A DNA stretch of 64,000 nucleotides from 66-474 sp051961995 (GCA_051961995.1 JBQCCR010000014.1:1-64000), one strand, 5' to 3'. Shown: positions 45,309 to 54,254, counted from the stretch's first letter. Numbers and translations are program-made. Notes: generated by a model not told the origin, from the letters alone.

Positions 45309-45337
45309 TCACTGGGTTCCGGCTTGCGCAGGAACGG
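45309..45337. repeat. Dispersed repeat arm that forms the symporter's carboxyl end
   Basis: TCACTGGGTTCCGGCTTGCG followed by CAGGAACGG matches the right arm of the repeat pair at 56668-56699. On the minus strand it encodes the last eight or nine residues (SVPAQAGTQ) and the stop of the symporter. Confidence 0.7.
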
Positions 45338-46871
45338 AATCTGGCGCGTCCTCGTAATCGCCAGAGTGCGTGCGATCGGCGGGTTCCTTCTTCCGCAGCC
45401 CCACCGCCACCGGCGTCAGCACGATCGCGATGAACAGGTTGATCGCCAGCGCGATCAGGCCGATGTAGATGCCGTGGTGTACGCCGGTGCTGAAGGTCAC
45501 CATGTAGACCGGCTTCAATCCGTTCGCCCACGCCAGCGCACTGCCGACCGCCATGCCAGCCAGCCAGCCCAGCAATAGCGCCGATGGCCGCAGCCAGCGC
45601 GTGAACAAACCGAAGATCACCGCGGGGAAGATCTGCAACATCCAGATGCCGCCCAGCAATTGCAGGTCGATCGCGAATTTCGTCGGCAGGTACAGCACGC
45701 ACAGCAGCGCGCCAAACTTCACCAGCAGCGACACGATCTTGGCGATGCGCGCTTCCGCCGCGTCGCTCAAATTGCGATTGACGTACGGTCGCCAGATGTT
45801 GCGTGTCACCAGATTGGCCGCGCCGATGGACATGATCGCCGCCGGTACCAGCGCGCCCAGCGCGATGGCGGCGAAGCAGAAGCCGGCGAACCACGGCGGG
45901 AAGCTGGCGTTGATCAGCGCCGGCACCGCCATCGAGCCGTCGCTCACCTTGATGTGCGCGGCCAGCGCCATGTAGCCGAGCAGTGCGATCAGACCCAGTA
46001 GCAGGCTGTACGCCGGCAGCCACACCGAGTTGCGCCGGATCACGTCGGCATTCGATGCGGAAAAGGTTGCGGTCATCGAATGCGGATACAGGAACAGCGC
46101 CAGCGCCGAGCCGAGCGCGAGCGTCGCGAACGACCAGTACTGATCCGGCTTCAGCAGCACGCCGGTGTCGCCGCCCCTGGCCGTGAATGCGGCCTGCGCT
46201 TCTTCGAAGACCTTGCCGTAACCGCCAAGGTGCATCGGGATCATGATCACTGCTGCGATCACGGTGATGTAGAGCATCGCGTCCTTGACGAATGCGATCA
46301 GCGCCGGTGCCCGCAGGCCGCTGGAGTACGTGTACAGCGCAAGGATCACGAACGCGATCAGCAGCGGCGTTTCCTTGCCGACCCCGAGCGCGGAAAAACC
46401 CATCGCCTCGAACACCACTTCCAGCCCGACCAGTTGCAGCGCGATGTAGGGCATGGTCGCCAGCACGCCGGTGACCGCCACGGCCAGCGCAAGGCCCTTG
46501 CTGCCGTAACGGCCTTCGACGAAATCCCCTGCCGTCACCCAGCCGTGCCTGCGGCAGGCGTTCCACAGCCGGGGCATGGTCAGGAACACGATCGGATACA
46601 CGAACACGGTGTAGGGCATGGCGAAAAAGCCGTATGCGCCCACCGCATACACCAGCGCCGGCACCGCAATCAATGTGTACGCCGTATACAGATCGCCGCC
46701 GAGCAGGAACCAGGTGACGAAGCTGCCGAAGCGCCGTCCGCCCAGGCCCCATTCGTGCAATTGCGAAAGATCGCCACGTCGCCAGCGCGCGGCGGCGAAA
46801 CCCATGATCGTCACCGCGGCGAAGAAGAAGACGAAGACCCCGAGCGCGGTCCAGTCGAGCGGAGCACTCAT
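45309..46871 (-). CDS. Sodium:solute symporter (SSS family)
   Basis: A 520-residue transporter with about 13 membrane segments. SSS features are GDLSQLHEWGLGGRRFG at the start, the SWFLLGG-like TWFLLGGDLYTAYT and the sodium-site region MSIGAANLVTRNIWRPYVN. Together with a DUF3311 partner it resembles the MctP type that imports short monocarboxylates, but the substrate is not certain. The end of the protein is encoded by a dispersed repeat. The start overlaps the DUF3311 stop (ATGA). Confidence 0.87.
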   Translation of the reverse strand: MSAPLDWTALGVFVFFFAAVTIMGFAAARWRRGDLSQLHEWGLGGRRFGSFVTWFLLGGDLYTAYTLIAVPALVYAVGAYGFFAMPYTVFVYPIVFLTMPRLWNACRRHGWVTAGDFVEGRYGSKGLALAVAVTGVLATMPYIALQLVGLEVVFEAMGFSALGVGKETPLLIAFVILALYTYSSGLRAPALIAFVKDAMLYITVIAAVIMIPMHLGGYGKVFEEAQAAFTARGGDTGVLLKPDQYWSFATLALGSALALFLYPHSMTATFSASNADVIRRNSVWLPAYSLLLGLIALLGYMALAAHIKVSDGSMAVPALINASFPPWFAGFCFAAIALGALVPAAIMSIGAANLVTRNIWRPYVNRNLSDAAEARIAKIVSLLVKFGALLCVLYLPTKFAIDLQLLGGIWMLQIFPAVIFGLFTRWLRPSALLLGWLAGMAVGSALAWANGLKPVYMVTFSTGVHHGIYIGLIALAINLFIAIVLTPVAVGLRKKEPADRTHSGDYEDAPDSVPAQAGTQ

Positions 46872-47047
46872 GCTCGCCTCCCGAGGAACACGACCCATGT
46901 CAGCAGTGCGGCCAGCACCACCCAGGCGAACATCCACACATAGAAGAACGGAAAGCCGGCGACGGTCGGCTCCACGCGGTTGTAGAACGGCACGTCGAGC
47001 AGGGCGATGAAGGGCAACAGCAGAAGCAGCGGAAGGAGTTTGCGCAT
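46868..47047 (-). CDS. Small DUF3311 membrane protein
   Basis: A 59-residue protein with two membrane segments: KLLPLLLLLPFIALLDVP, then FYNRVEPTVAGFPFFYVWMF and VLAALLTWVVFL. This is the complete DUF3311 pattern (xxxxY-N-R-xx-P-x-x-xG-x-PF-F-YxW). It nearly always precedes an SSS symporter and is probably an accessory subunit. GAGAGGGG precedes the start. The stop overlaps the symporter start by four bases. Confidence 0.85.
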   Translation of the reverse strand: MRKLLPLLLLLPFIALLDVPFYNRVEPTVAGFPFFYVWMFAWVVLAALLTWVVFLGRRA

Positions 47048-47080
47048 GGACGATATCCCCTCTCCCGGACAATCCGGTTC

Positions 47081-47159
47081 GTCACTCGGGGCCGCCGAAG
47101 GCGGAACCCGGAATCCAGTGTCTTTCATAAAAGGAGCAAAGTCACCGGGTTCCGGACCG
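47081..47159. repeat. Dispersed inverted repeat upstream of gcvPB and the symporter
   Basis: A left arm (47081-47125, ending GGAATCCAGTGTCTTT) and a right arm (47132-47159, AGCAAAGTCACCGGGTTCCGG) form the same type of inverted pair as at 56612-56699. It lies in the divergent region between the DUF3311-symporter pair and gcvPB. The rest of this 220-bp gap shows no riboswitch or operator I can recognise. Confidence 0.65.
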
Positions 47160-47267
47160 TGGCTTTGCCGCGTCCGGAAGGGCGAGCTTTTGCGCCGCTG
47201 CGGCATCGAATCAGCGTGGTTGTGGCATCATACGCGGCATTGCGTTCTCGCTTTCAGGCATTCCGAA

Positions 47268-48734
47268 ATGCTGATTTTCGAACTCTCGCAGCCGGGCCGC
47301 ACCGCGGCGGCACAACTTCCGCCCGACGTACCGGTGCCGGACGATATTCCCGAACATCTCCGCCGCGACACGCCGGTCGGCTTGCCGGAAGTTTCCGAGC
47401 TGCAGGCGCTGCGCCATTACACCAACCTGTCGCGCAAGAACTTCTCGATCGACACGCAGTTCTATCCGCTCGGTTCGTGCACGATGAAGTACAACCCGCG
47501 CGCCTGCAATTCGCTGGCGATGCTGGACGGCTTCCTGGCGCGCCATCCGTATGCGCCGGAATCGCTGTCGCAGGGTTTTCTCTCCTGCATGTACGAACTG
47601 CAGGAAATCCTCGCCGACGTCACCGGCATGAAAGGCGGCGTGTCGCTCGCGCCGATGGCCGGTGCGCAGGGCGAACTCGCGGGCGTGGCGATGATCATGG
47701 CCTACCACCGCCATCGAGGTGACACCGCGCGCACCGAAATCATCGTGCCGGATGCCGCGCACGGCACCAATCCGGCGACCGCTTCGATGTGCGGCTGCAC
47801 GGTGCGCGAGATCCCGACCAACGCCGATGGCGACATTGACGTCGAAGCGTTGAAGAAGGCGCTCGGCCCGCAGACCGCCGGCATCATGCTGACCAACCCG
47901 AGCACGATCGGCGTGTTCGAGCGGCGCATCGTCGAGATCGCGAAGCTCGTGCACGAAGCCGGTGGTCTTTTGTACTACGACGGCGCGAACCTCAACGCGA
48001 TCCTCGGCAAGGTGAGGCCGGGCGACATGGGCTTCGACGCGATCCACATGAACCTGCACAAGACCTTCTCCACGCCGCACGGCGGCGGCGGTCCGGGCGC
48101 GGGCGCGGTCGGCGTGTCGGAACGATTGAAGCCGTTCCTGCCGATTCCCATGATCGAGAAGCGCGAGAACGGCAGCTACGGCTGGGTGCGCAAGAAGGAC
48201 CGTCCGCTTTCGATCGGCCGCCTCACGTCCTTCGCCGGCAACGCCGGCGTGCTGCTGCGCGCTTACGTGTACGCGCGCATGCTCGGCCGCGAAGGCATGG
48301 TGCGGGTGGCCGAGTACGCCACACTCAACGCGAATTACCTGGCCAAGCGTTTGGCGGCCGTCGGCTACACGCTGGCCTATCCGAAGCGCCGCGCCAGCCA
48401 CGAGTTCATCGTCACTGTCGCGCCGCAGAAGAAACAGAGCGGCGTGACCGCGCTGGATTTCTCCAAGAGCCTGCTCGACCGCAACATCCACGCGCCGACC
48501 AATTACTTCCCGCTGCTGGTGCCGGAGTGCCTGCTGATCGAGCCGACCGAAACCGAGTCGAAGGAGACGCTGGACGAGTTCGTCGCCGTGATGACCGATC
48601 TGCTGAAGCTGGCGAGCGGGAATCCGCAGGCGATGAAGGATGCGCCGGTTACCACGCCGGTGCGGCGGCTGGATGACGTGAAGGCAGCGAAAGAACTCGA
48701 TCTCAGCTGGAAGGGCGCGACGCGGGCGGCATGA
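47268..48734 (+). CDS. gcvPB: Glycine dehydrogenase (decarboxylating) subunit 2
   Basis: A 488-residue PLP-dependent subunit of the glycine cleavage P-protein. Conserved text: FYPLGSCTMKYNPR, GMKGGVSLAPMAGAQGELAG, HGTNPATASMCG and the PLP lysine in NLHKTFSTPHGGGGPG. This is the split form (PA plus PB); gcvPA is not in the window, so the partner must be elsewhere. The start at 47268 has no strong ribosome site, and dgkA follows after one base. Confidence 0.93.
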   Translation: MLIFELSQPGRTAAAQLPPDVPVPDDIPEHLRRDTPVGLPEVSELQALRHYTNLSRKNFSIDTQFYPLGSCTMKYNPRACNSLAMLDGFLARHPYAPESLSQGFLSCMYELQEILADVTGMKGGVSLAPMAGAQGELAGVAMIMAYHRHRGDTARTEIIVPDAAHGTNPATASMCGCTVREIPTNADGDIDVEALKKALGPQTAGIMLTNPSTIGVFERRIVEIAKLVHEAGGLLYYDGANLNAILGKVRPGDMGFDAIHMNLHKTFSTPHGGGGPGAGAVGVSERLKPFLPIPMIEKRENGSYGWVRKKDRPLSIGRLTSFAGNAGVLLRAYVYARMLGREGMVRVAEYATLNANYLAKRLAAVGYTLAYPKRRASHEFIVTVAPQKKQSGVTALDFSKSLLDRNIHAPTNYFPLLVPECLLIEPTETESKETLDEFVAVMTDLLKLASGNPQAMKDAPVTTPVRRLDDVKAAKELDLSWKGATRAA

Positions 48735-48735
48735 C

Positions 48736-49107
48736 ATGTCCAGCACCGTCCGCCGCGGTCCACGCGAAGTCTGGAAAGCGCTGATCTGGTCGCTGAAAGG
48801 CCTGCGCGCCGGTTGGCGGCACGAGGCCTCGTTCCGGCTGGAAGTGTGCCTGAGCGTGATCCTGTTTCCCCTCGGCATCTGGCTGGGTCACGGCCCGGTC
48901 GAGAAGGTCCTGCTGTCCGGATCGTTGCTGCTGGTGCTCGCGACCGAGCTGCTGAATTCCGCACTCGAAGCCTTGGTGGACCACGTGTGCCCGGACATCC
49001 ATCCGATGGCCGAACGCGCCAAGGACATGGGTTCGGCGGCGGTGTTCATCGCGATGCTCGGCGTGCTGCTCACCTGGTTGCTGATTCTCGGAACGCGACT
49101 CCTGTAG
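48736..49107 (+). CDS. dgkA: Diacylglycerol kinase DgkA
   Basis: A 123-residue integral membrane kinase with three membrane segments. The active-site text ATELLNSALEALVDHV and RAKDMGSAAVFIAM contain the conserved Glu, Asn and Lys. It recycles diacylglycerol made during membrane-derived glucan synthesis. It is a little longer than E. coli DgkA owing to a basic start. The stop TAG begins a TAGGGC repeat. Confidence 0.94.
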   Translation: MSSTVRRGPREVWKALIWSLKGLRAGWRHEASFRLEVCLSVILFPLGIWLGHGPVEKVLLSGSLLLVLATELLNSALEALVDHVCPDIHPMAERAKDMGSAAVFIAMLGVLLTWLLILGTRLL

Positions 49108-49210
49108 GGCTTGCCTTCGCGGGCTCAGGACCGGCTTGCAAACGCACGATGCTCCTGGCCCTGGACATGCTCTCCGGCCTTGATGTGCGCAGGGCTCCTA
49201 CAATGGCCTT

Positions 49211-49705
49211 ATGGACTTCATGCGCGCCATTCGCCATCTGCTGCACGCGCCGGCATCGCGGCGTTTTCCGCCCGTGGCCATGGAAGAAATCCAGCAGGCC
49301 ATCACGCGTGGTGAGAAACAGCACGACGCCGAAATCTGCTTCGTGGTCGAAGCGCGGCTGCCGCTGCGTTCATTGCTGGCAGGTCATCACGCACGTGCCC
49401 GCGCCGAGGACCTGTTCGGGCAATTGCGCGTGTGGGATACGGCGCGGCGCACGGGTGTGCTGATTTATGTGCTGCTGGCCGACCGTGCGGTCGAGATCGT
49501 GCCCGATCGCGCGGCGGCGTTGCGCCTGCCGCCGCGTTCCTGGGAACTCATCGCGCAACAGATGTGCAAGCACTTCGGCGAGGACGACTGGCGCGGCGGC
49601 GCGCTGGCCGGCATCAAGGCCATGAACGCGTTGCTGGTGCGGCACTTGCCACCGCGGCCCGGCGGGCATCCCGGCGAATTGCCGGATCAGCCGATCGCCT
49701 TGTAG
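49211..49705 (+). CDS. TPM-domain protein without membrane anchor
   Basis: A 164-residue protein with a TPM (DUF477) fold: EEIQQAITRGEKQHDAEICF, WDTARRTGVLIYVLLADRAV and IVPDRAAALRLPP with an EDDWRGGALAGIKAMNALL helix. It lacks the signal peptide and Gly-rich membrane end of larger TPM proteins, so it is the short cytosolic kind usually found as the partner of a TPM protein and LemA. Neither of those is present here. Function unknown. Confidence 0.75.
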   Translation: MDFMRAIRHLLHAPASRRFPPVAMEEIQQAITRGEKQHDAEICFVVEARLPLRSLLAGHHARARAEDLFGQLRVWDTARRTGVLIYVLLADRAVEIVPDRAAALRLPPRSWELIAQQMCKHFGEDDWRGGALAGIKAMNALLVRHLPPRPGGHPGELPDQPIAL

Positions 49706-49728
49706 GGGTCCGCGCGCCGCCAGAGCTT

Positions 49729-51810
49729 CTACTTCAGCGCAGCGGCAAGCTTGCGCGGCGAATGAATGGGCGCGCGGCACGACAAGCCGGTGCACACGTA
49801 CGCGATGCCGCCCTTGCGCGGCTTGCGTTGCGCCAGCACGCCCGACAGCGCGGCGGCATCCGCAGGAATCATGAACGCGTCGGCACGCGCGGCGTTGGCT
49901 TCGTGCAGCGCATCGCGCCACACCTGTTCTTCCTGATCGCGGTAGCGGATCACCACTTGCGCGCGTGGCGCATGGAATTCGCGCAAGCCGCGCAGCAAGG
50001 TGGCGCAGGCATCCGGATATTTGTGGAGCGCTTCGCTGCCCGCGCGCAGGCAACGTTCGGCCGCGTCCAGCCAGCGCGTCTCGCCGAGCAGGTGGCCCAG
50101 CCGCAGCAATGCAAGTGCGGCCATCCCGTTGCCGCTGGGCAGTGCCTCATCGGTAAACGTGCGCGGGTTCTGCAAGGGAGTGGCGTGGCTTGCGGCGCTG
50201 AAGCGAAAGCCGCCGTGCTCGGCATCCTCGAATTTTCCGAGCAGGGCGTCTGCGAGCTCGACCGCCCAGGCCAGATCCTCGTCGCGCCAGCGGCATTGCA
50301 GCAGTTCGATCAATGCGTTCAACAGGAACGCATGATCATCGAGAAAACCCGGAATCCGCGCGTTCGGATCGGCGATGTTGGCGTACAACGCACCATCGAG
50401 CCATGCGCCTTCCCGCAAGGCGGCAAGCGCCTTGTCGGCGGGGTCGAGCCATTCCGGACGTCGCAGCGCACGCGCGCCACGCGCCAGCGCGGCGATCATC
50501 AGTGCGTTCCAGGAAGTCAGCATCTTGTCATCGGTGCCGGGCCGCGCGCGCTGCGAACGCACGTTGAACAATTTCGAGCGCGCCGACGCGAGATCGTGTT
50601 TCACCTGGTCCTGCGTGCGATCGAGCTGCTGCGCGATCTGCTCCAGCGTGCGCGCCTTGACCAGATGCCAGGCATGACCTTCGAAATTCGGTTCGCCATC
50701 CAGGCCGTACCCGGCTTCGATCGCGGCGAACTCGCCGGCGTTCAGTGCAGCGCGCAGTTGCTCGCGCGTCCACAAGTAGAATGCGCCTTCATCAAGGCGG
50801 CCTTCGGCCCCTTCGCTGTCGGCATCCAGCGCGCTGAAGAACGCGCCGTTGCCGGCCGTCATCTCGCGTTGCAGCCACTCGACGATGCCGGTTGCGGCCT
50901 GCGCGCAGGCGGAGTCGCCGGATGCTGCCGAAGCTTCCGCATACAAAGGCAACAACTGAGCGTTGTCGTACAGCATCTTCTCGAAGTGCGGGATGGTCCA
51001 GCGCGCATCCACGCAGTAGCGGAAGAACCCGCCGCCAAGATGATCCTGCAGCCCGCGCGCGGCCATGCTGCGCAGCGTGAACATCGCCATGGCGGCGCAA
51101 TCCCCGGCCGTCAGTGCATGGTCGTCGTCGCTTTGCGGCAGCGGTGAATCCGTTGCGCACGCCAGCAGCAATTCCAGTTCGCCCGCGTGCGGAAACTTCG
51201 GCGCGCCGGCGTTGCCGCCATTCTCCGGATCGAAACGCGCGGCAATGCGCTGCACTGCGGCCGCGATCGCACCCATTGCCGGAATTTCGCCGGCCGCGCT
51301 CTCGCCCGCGCGGGCGATCCACGTGCGCAGTTCGGCGTTCTGCTTGCGCAGTTCGTCGCGATGCGTGTCGTAGAAGGCGCGCACGCGTTGCAGCAGGTCG
51401 CCGAAACCGGGCAGGCCGTGTTTCGGAGCCGGTGGGAAGTAAGTGCCGACGAAGAATGGGGTGAGGTCCTGCGGATCGAGGAACACGGTCAGCGGCCAGC
51501 CGCCGCCGCGTCCGCTCAGCGCCTGATGCGCCAGCTGGTAGACGCGATCCAGGTCGGGCCGTTCCTCGCGATCCAGCTTGACGTTGACGAACAGGTTGTT
51601 CATTGCCTGAGCGACCGCCTCGTCCTCGAAACTCTCGTGCGCCATGACATGGCACCAGTGGCAGGCGCTGTAGCCGATCGAGAGCAGGATCGGCGTGTCG
51701 GTCTGCTTCGCGTGCGCGAGCATGGTGTCGTTCCACTGTTGCCAGTGCACCGGGTTGCCGGCGTGCTGGCGCAGGTAGGGGCTGGAGGCGCGGGCGAGCT
51801 CGTTTTTCAT
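49729..51810 (-). CDS. Thioredoxin-domain protein of the DUF255 / YyaL type
   Basis: A 693-residue cytosolic protein. The amino end is a thioredoxin-like DUF255 domain (NELARASSPYLRQHAGNPVHW, then Cys50-HW-Cys53 in GYSACHWCHVM and FVNVKLDREERPDLD). The rest is an alpha/alpha toroid resembling N-acylglucosamine 2-epimerases (GGFFRYCVDARWTIPHFEKM). The family is very widespread, including human SPATA20, but its reaction is unknown. It is divergent from rlmI. Confidence 0.9.
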   Translation of the reverse strand: MKNELARASSPYLRQHAGNPVHWQQWNDTMLAHAKQTDTPILLSIGYSACHWCHVMAHESFEDEAVAQAMNNLFVNVKLDREERPDLDRVYQLAHQALSGRGGGWPLTVFLDPQDLTPFFVGTYFPPAPKHGLPGFGDLLQRVRAFYDTHRDELRKQNAELRTWIARAGESAAGEIPAMGAIAAAVQRIAARFDPENGGNAGAPKFPHAGELELLLACATDSPLPQSDDDHALTAGDCAAMAMFTLRSMAARGLQDHLGGGFFRYCVDARWTIPHFEKMLYDNAQLLPLYAEASAASGDSACAQAATGIVEWLQREMTAGNGAFFSALDADSEGAEGRLDEGAFYLWTREQLRAALNAGEFAAIEAGYGLDGEPNFEGHAWHLVKARTLEQIAQQLDRTQDQVKHDLASARSKLFNVRSQRARPGTDDKMLTSWNALMIAALARGARALRRPEWLDPADKALAALREGAWLDGALYANIADPNARIPGFLDDHAFLLNALIELLQCRWRDEDLAWAVELADALLGKFEDAEHGGFRFSAASHATPLQNPRTFTDEALPSGNGMAALALLRLGHLLGETRWLDAAERCLRAGSEALHKYPDACATLLRGLREFHAPRAQVVIRYRDQEEQVWRDALHEANAARADAFMIPADAAALSGVLAQRKPRKGGIAYVCTGLSCRAPIHSPRKLAAALK

Positions 51811-51896
51811 CCGCGCAGTTTACGCGAGAAGCCACGCACAATTGCCGCTGCGCGCACGCATCGGCTATCGTGCCTGGTTTGTCGGGCACGAAATGC

Positions 51897-53114
51897 ATGG
51901 CCACCAGCGAACCCGAAGGCGTCGAATATCCCGCGCTGTATCTGAAGCGCGGCGAAGATGCGCGCCTGCGCGCGGGGCATCTTTGGGTGTTCGCCAACGA
52001 AGTGGACGTGGCGCGTTCGCCGCTCGCGTCGTTCGAGCCGGGAGAACCGTGCGCGATCCTGGATTCGCGCGACAAGCCGCTGGGCGTCGGCTACGTCAAT
52101 CCGCATTCGCTGATCTGCGCGCGGTTGGTATCGCGCGGGCTGGATCATGCGCTGGATGCGGCGCTGCTGAGGCGTCGGCTGGAGATTGCCCTTGCGCTGC
52201 GCGAGCGTTTGTATGCGGAGCCGTATTACCGCTTGCTCTACGGCGAGTCGGACGGGGTGCCGGGGCTGACGCTGGATCGCTGCGGCGATGTGATCGTGGC
52301 GCAGGCGACCACCGCCGGCATCGAGCGACTGAAGCCGGAGGTCGAGGCCGCGGTACAGAAGGTGATCGCCCCGCGCGCGATGATCTGGAAGAACGACGCC
52401 GGTATCCGTGCGCTGGAACAGTTGCCGGGTTACGCCGATATCGCTTTCGGTGCGGTGCCTGCGCCGTTGATCGTGCGCGAAGGCGGACTGGAATTTGCGC
52501 TCGATCCCATCGGCGGCCAGAAGACCGGCTGGTTCCATGACCAGCGCGCCAACCGCGATGCGCTCGCTACTTTCGTCAAAGGCGCGCGCGTGCTGGACAT
52601 GTTCTCGTATCTCGGCGCATGGGGTGTGCGCGCCGCGGCGATGGGCGCGCGCGAAGTCACCTGCGTGGATGCATCCGCGCCGGCGGTGGCGATGATCGCC
52701 GACAACGCGCGCCGCAACGGGTTGGGCGATCGCGTGCGTGCCGAGCGCGCGGATGCGTTCGATTTCCTGAAAGCGTTGCGCGAGCAGCGCGAACACTACG
52801 ACGTGGTGGTCCTCGATCCGCCCGCGTTCGTGAAGCGCAAGAAGGATCTCAAGGAAGGCGCGCTCGCTTATCGCCGGCTCGACGAACTGGCGATGCAGGT
52901 GCTTTCGAGCGGCGGCATTCTCGTCACGTGTTCGTGTTCGTATCACATGCCGCGCGAGGCGCTGCTGCAAGGCGTGCAGCAGGGCGCGCGCCATCTGGAC
53001 CGCAACGTGCAGGTGCTGATGTCATTGCAGCAGGCGCCCGATCATCCGGTGCATCCGGCGATTCCGGAAACCGATTACCTGAAGGGGTTCGTGTGCCGGG
53101 TTCTACCCGCATGA
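51897..53114 (+). CDS. rlmI: 23S rRNA (cytosine-5) methyltransferase RlmI
   Basis: A 405-residue SAM-dependent enzyme that makes 5-methylcytosine 1962 in 23S rRNA. The PUA domain (about 8-85, LKRGEDARLRAGHLWVFANE) is followed by the RlmI linker and the Rossmann domain with VLDMFSYLGAWGVRAAAMGA, VVLDPPAFVKRKK and the catalytic Cys in LVTCSCSYHM. ATG 51897 is preferred over a GTG at 51870. Confidence 0.92.
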   Translation: MATSEPEGVEYPALYLKRGEDARLRAGHLWVFANEVDVARSPLASFEPGEPCAILDSRDKPLGVGYVNPHSLICARLVSRGLDHALDAALLRRRLEIALALRERLYAEPYYRLLYGESDGVPGLTLDRCGDVIVAQATTAGIERLKPEVEAAVQKVIAPRAMIWKNDAGIRALEQLPGYADIAFGAVPAPLIVREGGLEFALDPIGGQKTGWFHDQRANRDALATFVKGARVLDMFSYLGAWGVRAAAMGAREVTCVDASAPAVAMIADNARRNGLGDRVRAERADAFDFLKALREQREHYDVVVLDPPAFVKRKKDLKEGALAYRRLDELAMQVLSSGGILVTCSCSYHMPREALLQGVQQGARHLDRNVQVLMSLQQAPDHPVHPAIPETDYLKGFVCRVLPA

Positions 53115-53246
53115 TTCAATTCCCGTCGTCATGCCGGAAGCCGCGAAGAGGCCATCCGGAACCTGCTTTTCTTCGACAAGCATCTCGTTGAACAGCGGAT
53201 TCCGGGATCCGCGCCGCGCGCGGTCCCGGAAGGGCGAAATTGTTAT

Positions 53247-53288
53247 GCTCACCGCTCACCGCTCACCGCTCACCGCTCACCGCTCACC
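53247..53288. repeat. Six copies of a 7-bp tandem repeat before lgt
   Basis: GCTCACC is repeated six times without a mismatch (53247-53288) and ends four bases before the lgt ATG. An ATG at 53245 enters the repeat in the lgt frame, so the present copy number keeps it in frame. The repeat replaces the place where a ribosome site would be. Confidence 0.9.
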
Positions 53289-53292
53289 GCCC

Positions 53293-54204
53293 ATGACCCA
53301 TCCCTATTTCGTTGATTTCAACCCGATCGCCTTCAACCTCGGGCCGATCGGCGTGCACTGGTACGGGCTGATGTACCTGGGAGGGTTCGTCGGCGCATGG
53401 GTGCTGGGCAATCATCGGCGCAAGCTCGGGCGCTTTCCGGTCAGTCGCGATGCGCTGGCCGATCTCGCCTTCTACGTGATGCTCGGCATCATCATCGGCG
53501 GGCGCGTGTGGTACATGCTTTCGTACCAGCCGATCCACTGGATCTGGACCGATCCGCTCGCGCTGTTCCGGATCTGGGATGGCGGCATGTCGTTCCACGG
53601 TGGCTTGCTGGGCACGCTGGTCGCCAGCCTCTGGTGGTGGGCGAAGCGTCGTGACACGATCGTGCACTATTTCGACGTGGTGGATTTCGTCGCGCCGCTG
53701 GTGCCGATCGGGCTGGGCCTGGGGCGGATCGGCAACTTCATCAACGGCGAGCTGTGGGGCAAGCTCACTTCGCAACCATGGGGGATGATTTTCCCGCACG
53801 CCCTGCAGGAGCAGCCGCAGCTCAGTGGATACAGCGTGGCGCAACTGCACCAGCTCTGGCAGACCGGGGCACTGGACGCCTACGCGCGGCAACCTTCCGA
53901 GCTGTACGAATTCTTCCTCGAAGGCGTGGTGATGTTCACCGTGCTGTTCGTCTATTCGACAAAGCCGCGCCGGCGCTACGCGGTATCCGGCCTGTTCGCG
54001 CTGATGTACGGCGTGTTTCGCTTCGCGGTGGAATTCGTGCGCATGCCCGACGAGCAACTCGGTTACCTGCTCGGCACGCACTGGCTGACCATGGGCCAGG
54101 TGCAGTCCATTCCGCTGATCGTGGTCGGCGTGATCCTGCTGTGGATGTCGCGCAGCGCGCCGGTGGCGCGGATGGAAGTGGTCGAAAACGGAGCGGCAGC
54201 GTAG
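53293..54204 (+). CDS. lgt: Prolipoprotein diacylglyceryl transferase
   Basis: A 303-residue inner-membrane enzyme that attaches diacylglycerol to the lipobox cysteine, the first step of lipoprotein maturation. Seven membrane segments; signatures HWYGLMYLGGFV, GGMSFHGGLLG and the Lgt motif GLGRIGNFINGELWGK. The ATG at 53293 gives MTHPYFVDFNPIAF, the usual start, but no Shine-Dalgarno is seen because a heptamer repeat occupies the upstream bases. An in-frame start at 53245 would add 16 residues. Confidence 0.95.
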   Translation: MTHPYFVDFNPIAFNLGPIGVHWYGLMYLGGFVGAWVLGNHRRKLGRFPVSRDALADLAFYVMLGIIIGGRVWYMLSYQPIHWIWTDPLALFRIWDGGMSFHGGLLGTLVASLWWWAKRRDTIVHYFDVVDFVAPLVPIGLGLGRIGNFINGELWGKLTSQPWGMIFPHALQEQPQLSGYSVAQLHQLWQTGALDAYARQPSELYEFFLEGVVMFTVLFVYSTKPRRRYAVSGLFALMYGVFRFAVEFVRMPDEQLGYLLGTHWLTMGQVQSIPLIVVGVILLWMSRSAPVARMEVVENGAAA

Positions 54205-54236
54205 GCGTTTCAACCCGCCTGCGTCCCATTTCGAAA

Positions 54237-54254
54237 CCGCCGGTCGAACGGCGG
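54237..54254. repeat. Short hairpin between lgt and corA
   Basis: CCGCCG (54237-54242) pairs with CGGCGG (54249-54254) around a six-base loop, followed by GTCAAGACCCCGCCCTACAA. It lies in the 64-bp gap between two convergent genes and could act as a bidirectional terminator, though without a T run. Confidence 0.45.

Noticed and set aside
45058..46752. Second minus-strand frame alongside the symporter
   Set aside because: Arg/Ala/Gly-rich translation in the other phase of a clear membrane transporter.
47048..47267. Glycine riboswitch upstream of gcvPB
   Set aside because: The gap is mostly a dispersed repeat and I could not identify the conserved riboswitch cores.
53247..53288. CRISPR-like array
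   Set aside because: Seven-base direct tandem repeat without spacers; no cas gene in the window.
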